From RGUW01 sp040399325 (GTDB taxonomy: Bacteria; Cyanobacteriota; Cyanobacteriia; PCC-6307; Cyanobiaceae), in NCBI GenBank assembly GCA_040399325.1, contig JBBASJ010000063.1, positions 1-10,903 on the forward strand: 10,903 nt of DNA. The letters run 5' to 3'. Under the pieces are notes generated by a model. It was not told the origin of the DNA, did not search any database, and saw only the letters and a program-made list of their open reading frames with translations. A program made the position numbers and the translations under genes. Within the stretch, counting starts at the first letter, position 1, and every line of letters begins with the position of its first letter. Shown here in pieces: positions 6,778-10,903 of the stretch.

Positions 6778-7533
6778 TCAGGCCACCAGCAACAGCAGAC
6801 CCATCAGACCAGCCGCCAGGGGCCGGTGCTGCACCCAGGCGAAGCCTGCCCCCAGGGCCAGCTGCTCCTGCTCCTGGCCCGTGGGAAAGCGGCGCAGGCT
6901 GGCTTCCAGATAGGCGTAGTGCTCTTCAAGATCCACGGCGCGGGCGACGGGCACGACGATGCGACGCAGATAGAACCGCTGAAACGCCAGCAGCGCCTCC
7001 CTGCCGGGCGATCCGGCAGCGTCAATCCCACTCAGATCACTTTCATTGAGATCAATCCTGTTGAAATCAAGAACGGCCGCCCGGGCGCCGGGGCGCAGCA
7101 CCCGCCGCAGTTCGGCCAGGCCGGCGGCTGGGTCGGCCAGGTTGCGCAGCCCGTAGGCCATCACGGCGCCGTCGGCCCTGGCTGCCGGAAGCCCGGTGTC
7201 CTGGGCATCGCCCTGCTGCCATTGCAGCGGCAACCAGGGCTGACGCCGGGCACGCCGGGCCGCCAGAGCCAGGGGTGCGGCCGCCGCGTCAAGGCCCAGC
7301 ACCGACCCACCCGGACGGACTCGGGCGGCCAGCAACAGGGCCAGATCGCCGGTGCCGCAGCACAGATCAAGACAACGCTGCCCGGGTGCAGGATTCACCC
7401 AGGCGATGGCCTGGCGCTTCCAGAGGCGGTGCAACCCCAGGCTCAGCAGATCGTTGAGCTGGTCGTAGCGGGGAGCCACAGCGTCGAACAGCTGTTGCAC
7501 CGCCGCCGCATCGCCGGGCTCGAAACCACTCAC
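6778..7533 (-). CDS. menG: MenG/UbiE-type demethylphylloquinone methyltransferase
   Basis: This SAM-dependent C-methyltransferase has 251 residues. In cyanobacteria the UbiE/MenG family methylates demethylphylloquinone, the last step in making phylloquinone for photosystem I. The signatures are DAVAPRYDQLNDLLSLGLHR (17-36), the SAM motif LDLCCGTGDLALLLA (55-69), GLRNLADP (128-135) and VLDFN (154-158) in the Rossmann core. The C-terminal SLRRFPTGQEQEQLALGAGF (212-231) is also typical. The start GTG at 7533 overlaps the TGA of the upstream small membrane-protein gene as GTGA, indicating translational coupling. An unusual AT-rich, 15-bp periodic stretch inserts about 15 residues (about 161-175) between the DFNRI strand and the FQRFYLRRIVVP helix. 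The active-site motifs are intact, so the enzyme is probably functional. A ubiquinone role is unlikely in a cyanobacterium. Confidence 0.92.
   Translation of the reverse strand: MSGFEPGDAAAVQQLFDAVAPRYDQLNDLLSLGLHRLWKRQAIAWVNPAPGQRCLDLCCGTGDLALLLAARVRPGGSVLGLDAAAAPLALAARRARRQPWLPLQWQQGDAQDTGLPAARADGAVMAYGLRNLADPAAGLAELRRVLRPGARAAVLDFNRIDLNESDLSGIDAAGSPGREALLAFQRFYLRRIVVPVARAVDLEEHYAYLEASLRRFPTGQEQEQLALGAGFAWVQHRPLAAGLMGLLLLVA
7009..7068 (-). repeat. Four-unit 15-bp imperfect tandem repeat inside menG
   Basis: On the coding strand, four consecutive 15-nt units begin with GAT/GAC: GATTTCAACAGGATT, GATCTCAATGAAAGT, GATCTGAGTGGGATT and GACGCTGCCGGATCG. They encode DFNRI, DLNES, DLSGI and DAAGS. 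The first unit is the conserved DFN motif of the enzyme; the other three look like extra copies that have drifted. The 50 bases 7021-7070 hold only 19 G/C, against a strongly GC-rich surrounding. The protein pattern resembles pentapeptide repeats (A(D/N)LXX), though three units are too few for a stable pentapeptide helix. Confidence 0.6.
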
Positions 7534-7817
7534 CGCGCCACACCGACCTCAGCCGACTCGAGGCTGATGGCCTGCAGCAGAGCCAATCCACCGTGCTCGA
7601 GGCCCGCCGGACTGGTGATCGTGATCACCATCACCGTGGCCAGGCCCACAGCGGCCGAGCAGACCATGCAGCCGGCCAGCATCAGTGAAAATTCCTTCCG
7701 GTCATTGGCGGCCTGCATGAGCTGCAGGGCCCAGGCCACCAGAGCCACGATCGCCACGACCATGGCCAGGGCGATGGCCGTGAGGGCGGCGGGCGGCAAC
7801 AAAAAGACAGCGGTCAC
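7530..7817 (-). CDS. Small two-helix membrane protein between hisF and menG
   Basis: This protein of about 95 residues has unknown function. It has two predicted transmembrane helices (about 8-33 and 44-68) joined by a short polar loop (MQAANDRKEF), then a soluble tail of about 27 residues. Its TGA overlaps the menG GTG as GTGA, so it is probably translated together with menG. It lies downstream of hisF on the same strand, with about 90 bp between. The GTG at 7817 is chosen because the ATG at 7853 would prepend a short cysteine-rich stretch (MRCTCLRCSG) that does not look like a normal N-terminus; the longer form would be 107 residues. A membrane location beside a quinone methyltransferase may hint at quinone or thylakoid biology, but this is inference from position only. 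Confidence 0.72.
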   Translation of the reverse strand: MTAVFLLPPAALTAIALAMVVAIVALVAWALQLMQAANDRKEFSLMLAGCMVCSAAVGLATVMVITITSPAGLEHGGLALLQAISLESAEVGVAR

Positions 7818-7909
7818 CGCAGGTCCCGAACAGCGCAGGCATGTACAACGCAATGTAACGAGGCGTGCCGGAGCGACGTGATGCCAGAGCCGCCCGATAC
7901 CGCAGCGGT

Positions 7910-8695
7910 TCAGACCGCCGTCTGCGGCGGCCGAATCGCCAGACCCCGGGCCAGCAGCTCGGTCTTGATCTGTTCGACGCTGAGAATGCCGTCGTGCAAC
8001 AGCGACGCCAGCAAGGCCGCGGCCGCATGGCCGCCCCCGGGGCCGCCGTCAAGGGCGGCTGCGATGTGGTCGATGCAACCGGCCCCACCACTGGCGATCA
8101 CCGGCACCTCGACCGCATCGGCCACCGCTCGGGTGAGTGCGAGGTCGTAGCCGGCCTGGGTGCCATCACCATCCATCGATGTCAGCAGGATTTCACCGGC
8201 CCCGAGCCCGACCACCTGCCGGGCCCAGGTCACCGCATCGAGGCCGGTGTTCTCGCGGCCGCCCTTGACATACACATCCCAACCGCCGCCATCGCGGCGA
8301 CGGGCGTCGATCGCCACGACGATGCACTGGCAGCCAAAGCGCTCGGCACCGCGCCCCACCAACGCGGGATCCCGCACCGCCGACGAGTTGAGGCTCACCT
8401 TGTCGGCGCCGGCCCGCAGCAATTCGGTGATGGCCTCAACGCTGCTGATGCCCCCCCCCACCGTGAACGGAATCGTCACCGCCTCGGCGGTGCGGCGCAC
8501 CAGGTCCACCAGGGTGGCGCGGCCCTGGTGGCTGGCGGCGATGTCGAGAAACACCAGTTCATCGGCACCGGCGGCGCTGTAGCGGCACGCCAGCTCGACC
8601 GGATCGCCCGCATCGCGCAGACCCACGAAGTTCACCCCCTTGACCACACGACCTCCTGCCACATCCAGGCAGGGAATGATCCGTTTGCAAGCCAT
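7910..8695 (-). CDS. hisF: Imidazole glycerol phosphate synthase cyclase subunit
   Basis: HisF is the (beta/alpha)8-barrel subunit that, with the glutaminase HisH, converts PRFAR and ammonia to imidazole glycerol phosphate and AICAR in histidine synthesis. The 261-residue protein is full length and starts MACKRIIPCLDV. Both catalytic aspartates are present: Asp11 (PCLDV) and Asp130 (VVAID). The phosphate-binding loops are visible as GGGIS (80-84) and SGGAG (202-206). The ATG at 8695 agrees with the family start. No hisH or other his gene is in the window, so the pathway genes are scattered, as is common in cyanobacteria. It is probably the first gene of an operon with the small membrane protein and menG, and it diverges from petP across 53 bp. 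A run of nine G on the coding strand encodes the GGG of the first phosphate loop. Confidence 0.97.
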   Translation of the reverse strand: MACKRIIPCLDVAGGRVVKGVNFVGLRDAGDPVELACRYSAAGADELVFLDIAASHQGRATLVDLVRRTAEAVTIPFTVGGGISSVEAITELLRAGADKVSLNSSAVRDPALVGRGAERFGCQCIVVAIDARRRDGGGWDVYVKGGRENTGLDAVTWARQVVGLGAGEILLTSMDGDGTQAGYDLALTRAVADAVEVPVIASGGAGCIDHIAAALDGGPGGGHAAAALLASLLHDGILSVEQIKTELLARGLAIRPPQTAV

Positions 8696-8720
8696 GGGAG
8701 GCGACGTCAGGCGGGTTAAG

Positions 8721-8730
8721 GTGGCGCCAC
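8721..8730. promoter_or_regulatory. GC palindrome in the hisF / petP divergent spacer
   Basis: GTGGCGCCAC is a perfect 10-bp palindrome. It extends imperfectly to 16 bp (8718-8733) with AA on the left and TT on the right after one mismatch. It lies in the 53-bp spacer between the divergent hisF and petP starts, 18 bp before the petP ATG. It could be an operator or a leader hairpin, but GC-rich palindromes of this size also arise by chance. No clear -10/-35 boxes were identified. Confidence 0.3.
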
Positions 8731-8748
8731 TTTCCAGTTGCGCCGGCC

Positions 8749-8973
8749 ATGTCCCAGGCTGCCACCCCAGTCAGCATCAATCTCGGTGCCAAGGTGCGCA
8801 TCACCCGGGTGCGTGACCGCATCCCGGCCGAGATGGTCGACGCCCTCAAGGCCGACGCGACCGGCACGGTGACCGGCTTCCGCACCGTCGACGGCAAGGG
8901 CATCGGGGTCGTGGTGGAACTGGCCAACGGCAGCAAGGCCTGGTTCTTCGACGACGAGATCACCCTCGCCTGA
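8749..8973 (+). CDS. petP: PetP-like cytochrome b6f subunit (DUF2862)
   Basis: This 74-residue soluble protein matches the DUF2862 / PetP family as I know it from Synechocystis ssr2998. It has a core KVRITRVRDRIPAEMV (15-30), a GTVTGFRTVDGKGIGVVVEL strand region (39-58) and a C-terminal AWFFDDEI (64-71). PetP has an SH3-like fold and associates peripherally with the cytoplasmic face of the cytochrome b6f complex, where it affects electron flow. The ATG at 8749 is the only sensible start. The gene diverges from hisF and is followed by chlG after 27 bp in the same frame, suggesting one transcript. Family assignment rests on motif recall; the b6f role comes from studies of homologues. Confidence 0.82.
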   Translation: MSQAATPVSINLGAKVRITRVRDRIPAEMVDALKADATGTVTGFRTVDGKGIGVVVELANGSKAWFFDDEITLA

Positions 8974-9000
8974 CCCGCCGCTTCGCCTGAGTCGCCTCCC

Positions 9001-9993
9001 TTGACCAACAGCCCCAACCCCGAGGCCTCTGCAGGCGCATCTGCCCGCCAGTTGCTGGGCATGAAAGGTGCCGCTGGCACCACCAACATCTGGAAAATCC
9101 GGCTGCAGCTGATGAAGCCGGTGACCTGGATCCCCCTGATCTGGGGTGTGATCTGCGGAGCAGCTGCCTCCGGCGACTTCCACTGGCGCCTGGGCGATGT
9201 GCTCGCATCGATCGCCTGCATGCTGATGAGCGGTCCGCTGCTGGCCGGCTACACCCAGACGATCAACGACTACTACGACCGCGAGATCGACGCGATCAAC
9301 GAGCCCTACAGGCCCATCCCCTCGGGTGCGATTCCCCTGGGTCAGGTCAAGGCCCAGATCTGGATCCTGCTGCTGGCCGGTCTGGGTGTGGCCTACGGCC
9401 TCGACCTCTGGGCGGGCCACACCACTCCTGTGCTGCTGCTGCTGGCCCTGGGTGGTTCGTTCGTGAGCTTCATCTATTCAGCTCCGCCGCTGAAGCTCAA
9501 GCAGAACGGCTGGCTGGGCAACTACGCCCTCGGGGCCAGTTACATCGCCCTGCCCTGGTGGGCCGGCCAGGCCCTGTTCGGCCAGCTCACCTGGACCACG
9601 GCCCTGCTGACCCTGGCCTATTCGCTGGCGGGTCTGGGCATCGCCGTGGTCAACGATTTCAAGAGCGTCGAAGGCGACAGGGCCCTGGGCCTCAACAGCC
9701 TGCCCGTGGCCTTCGGCATCCAAAAGGCCAGCTGGATCAGCGCCGGCATGATCGACCTCTTCCAACTGGCGATGGTGGCCGTGCTGATCGCCATCGGCCA
9801 GCACTTCGCCGCGGTGCTGCTGGTGCTGCTGATCGTGCCGCAGATGACCTTCCAGGACATCTGGCTGCTGAGGGATCCCGTCGCCTTCGATGTGAAATAT
9901 CAGGCCAGCGCCCAACCGTTTCTGGTGCTGGGCATGCTGGTGACTGCCCTGGCCATCGGCCACAGTTCCCTGGTTGGTGCCAGCCTCACCTGA
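9001..9993 (+). CDS. chlG: Chlorophyll synthase ChlG
   Basis: ChlG is an integral thylakoid-membrane prenyltransferase of the UbiA superfamily. It attaches a phytyl or geranylgeranyl tail to chlorophyllide a, the final step of chlorophyll a synthesis. The 330-residue protein carries the first Asp-rich motif NDYYDREIDAINEPYRP (89-105) and the second NDFKSVEGDRALGLNSLPV (218-236), both typical of ChlG, plus about eight hydrophobic helices. The TTG at 9001 is used because an in-frame stop (petP) lies 27 bp upstream. It also keeps the conserved ARQLLGMKGA segment, which the ATG at 9061 would lose. No Shine-Dalgarno is obvious. The gene is flanked by petP upstream and a penicillin-binding protein gene immediately downstream, all on the plus strand. 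Identification is secure; the start is fairly secure. Confidence 0.96.
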   Translation: MTNSPNPEASAGASARQLLGMKGAAGTTNIWKIRLQLMKPVTWIPLIWGVICGAAASGDFHWRLGDVLASIACMLMSGPLLAGYTQTINDYYDREIDAINEPYRPIPSGAIPLGQVKAQIWILLLAGLGVAYGLDLWAGHTTPVLLLLALGGSFVSFIYSAPPLKLKQNGWLGNYALGASYIALPWWAGQALFGQLTWTTALLTLAYSLAGLGIAVVNDFKSVEGDRALGLNSLPVAFGIQKASWISAGMIDLFQLAMVAVLIAIGQHFAAVLLVLLIVPQMTFQDIWLLRDPVAFDVKYQASAQPFLVLGMLVTALAIGHSSLVGASLT

Positions 9994-9994
9994 G

Positions 9995-10903
9995 TTGGCC
10001 CGCCCCGGCGCACCGACACCGAGTCCCTCACCAGGCTGGCAACGGACGGCGGCCCTGTCGCTGCTGGTCGGTGCCGGTGTCGCCCTGGGCCAGACGGCCC
10101 TGGTGAGCGGCATGGATGCCCTGCTGCCGGATGCACGTCGCATCGGCAGCTTCAACCGCCCGGGCACGCTCACCATCCTCTCGGCCGATGGCGAGGTGAT
10201 CCAGAAAATCGGCCCGGCCACCCGCGAGAAACTGACGCCCGCGTCGCTGCCCACCCTGGTGGAGCAGGCCTTCATCGCCGCCGAGGACCGGCGCTTCTAC
10301 CAGCACAGCGGCATCGACCCCGTGGGCATCGGCAGAGCCCTGGTGCGCAACCTTTCCCAACGCTCGGTCGAAGAAGGCGCCAGCACGATCACCCAGCAGC
10401 TGGCCCGCACGGTTTTTTTGAGCCAGGACGTCACCCTGATCCGCAAGCTCAAGGAGGCGGCTCTGGCGGGCAAGCTCGAACGCCAGCTCAGCAAGCGTCA
10501 GATCCTCACCGAGTACCTCAATGTGGTGTACCTCGGTTCGAGCGCCTATGGCGTGGCCGATGCCGCCTGGATCTACTTCTCCAAGACGCCCAGCCAGCTG
10601 ACGTTGCCAGAAGCGGCTCTGATCGCCGGGCTGCCCCCGGCGCCGTCGGTGTATTCACCGCTGGTCAACCCTGAACTGGCCCTCCAACGCCGCAGCATCG
10701 TGCTGTCGCGCATGGAGGACGCGGGGTTCATCGATGCCAGCCAACGGGCCGAGGCCGAGGCCACCCCCCTGGCGCTGCAGCCGGCCGAACCCAAATTCTG
10801 GGAGAGCCAGGCCCCCTGGTTCAGCAGCTGGGTGCAGCAGGAGCTGCCCAAGGTACTCAGCAAAGAGCAGCTTGAAGTGGGGGGGCTCACGGTGCGCAGC
10901 ACC
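9995..10903 (+). CDS. Class A penicillin-binding protein, 5' part (glycosyltransferase 51 domain)
   Basis: This frame is open to the right edge, giving the first 303 residues of a bifunctional peptidoglycan synthase. An N-terminal hydrophobic anchor (about 18-40) precedes a GT51 transglycosylase domain. Visible motifs are EDRRFYQHSGID (97-108, with catalytic Glu97), EGASTITQQLAR (127-138), KEAALAGKLERQLSKRQILT (153-172, with Glu154), EYLNVVYLG (173-181) and LPEAALIAGLPPAPSVYSP (204-222). It polymerises lipid II into glycan strands. The transpeptidase domain expected in PBP1A-type proteins would lie beyond the window, so a transpeptidase-less product cannot be excluded. The TTG at 9995 begins 1 bp after the chlG stop. 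A GTG at 9977 is an alternative that would overlap chlG by 17 bp. The sequence fits the picocyanobacterial PBP family. Confidence 0.9.
   Translation, partial: MARPGAPTPSPSPGWQRTAALSLLVGAGVALGQTALVSGMDALLPDARRIGSFNRPGTLTILSADGEVIQKIGPATREKLTPASLPTLVEQAFIAAEDRRFYQHSGIDPVGIGRALVRNLSQRSVEEGASTITQQLARTVFLSQDVTLIRKLKEAALAGKLERQLSKRQILTEYLNVVYLGSSAYGVADAAWIYFSKTPSQLTLPEAALIAGLPPAPSVYSPLVNPELALQRRSIVLSRMEDAGFIDASQRAEAEATPLALQPAEPKFWESQAPWFSSWVQQELPKVLSKEQLEVGGLTVRST

Noticed and set aside
10413..10419. Run of seven T in the PBP gene as a frameshift site
   Set aside because: The frame is intact on both sides and encodes the conserved TVFLSQD segment. There is no evidence for programmed slippage.
1..10903. 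CRISPR arrays, insertion sequences, phage genes, toxin-antitoxin or defence systems
   Set aside because: I found no regularly spaced repeats, terminal inverted repeats, transposase motifs or defence-type domains. All long coding frames fit core cyanobacterial genes, and the tRNA-Ser shows no adjacent integrase or duplicated 3' end.

Overview
The window looks like chromosomal core DNA from a GC-rich unicellular picocyanobacterium of the Cyanobium / Synechococcus type. The main evidence is a chlorophyll synthase (ChlG), a PetP-like cytochrome b6f subunit of the DUF2862 family, a MenG/UbiE-type quinone methyltransferase, and a GlyQ closely resembling the form I remember from marine Synechococcus. 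The GC-rich third codon positions and the frequent GTG/TTG starts also fit. The genus is inferred from recall, because no database could be searched.

Layout from left to right. (1) A tRNA-Ser with anticodon CGA lies on the minus strand, downstream of comEC, a DNA-uptake channel gene also on the minus strand. The C-terminal part of this ComEC has no metallo-beta-lactamase metal motif. (2) A secreted protein with two LysM domains diverges from comEC. After a spacer with a 10-bp inverted repeat comes a small outer-membrane beta-barrel protein. (3) A strong 16-bp hairpin separates that gene from a convergent minus-strand pair: glyQ and a 64-residue membrane-anchored protein joined to it by an ATGA overlap. 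(4) A MASE1-GGDEF diguanylate cyclase diverges from glyQ and converges with the next operon. (5) The minus-strand group hisF, a two-helix small membrane protein and menG follows; the last two share a GTGA overlap. (6) Diverging from hisF across a 53-bp spacer with a GC palindrome are petP, chlG and the 5' part of a class A penicillin-binding protein, which runs off the right end.

Functionally, the right half groups photosynthesis-related genes (phylloquinone methylation, the last step of chlorophyll synthesis, a b6f subunit) around hisF. The left half holds envelope and uptake functions (DNA channel, LysM protein, outer-membrane barrel). The PBP at the right edge is another envelope gene. Packing is tight, with several stop/start overlaps and convergent stops only 11 bp apart.

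I do not see a defence system, mobile element, CRISPR array or other obviously new system. The most unusual item is a four-unit, 15-bp periodic, AT-rich tract inside menG. It adds a pentapeptide-like insertion to an otherwise ordinary methyltransferase. Two small uncharacterised membrane proteins, each translationally coupled to a core gene, are the next most useful leads.
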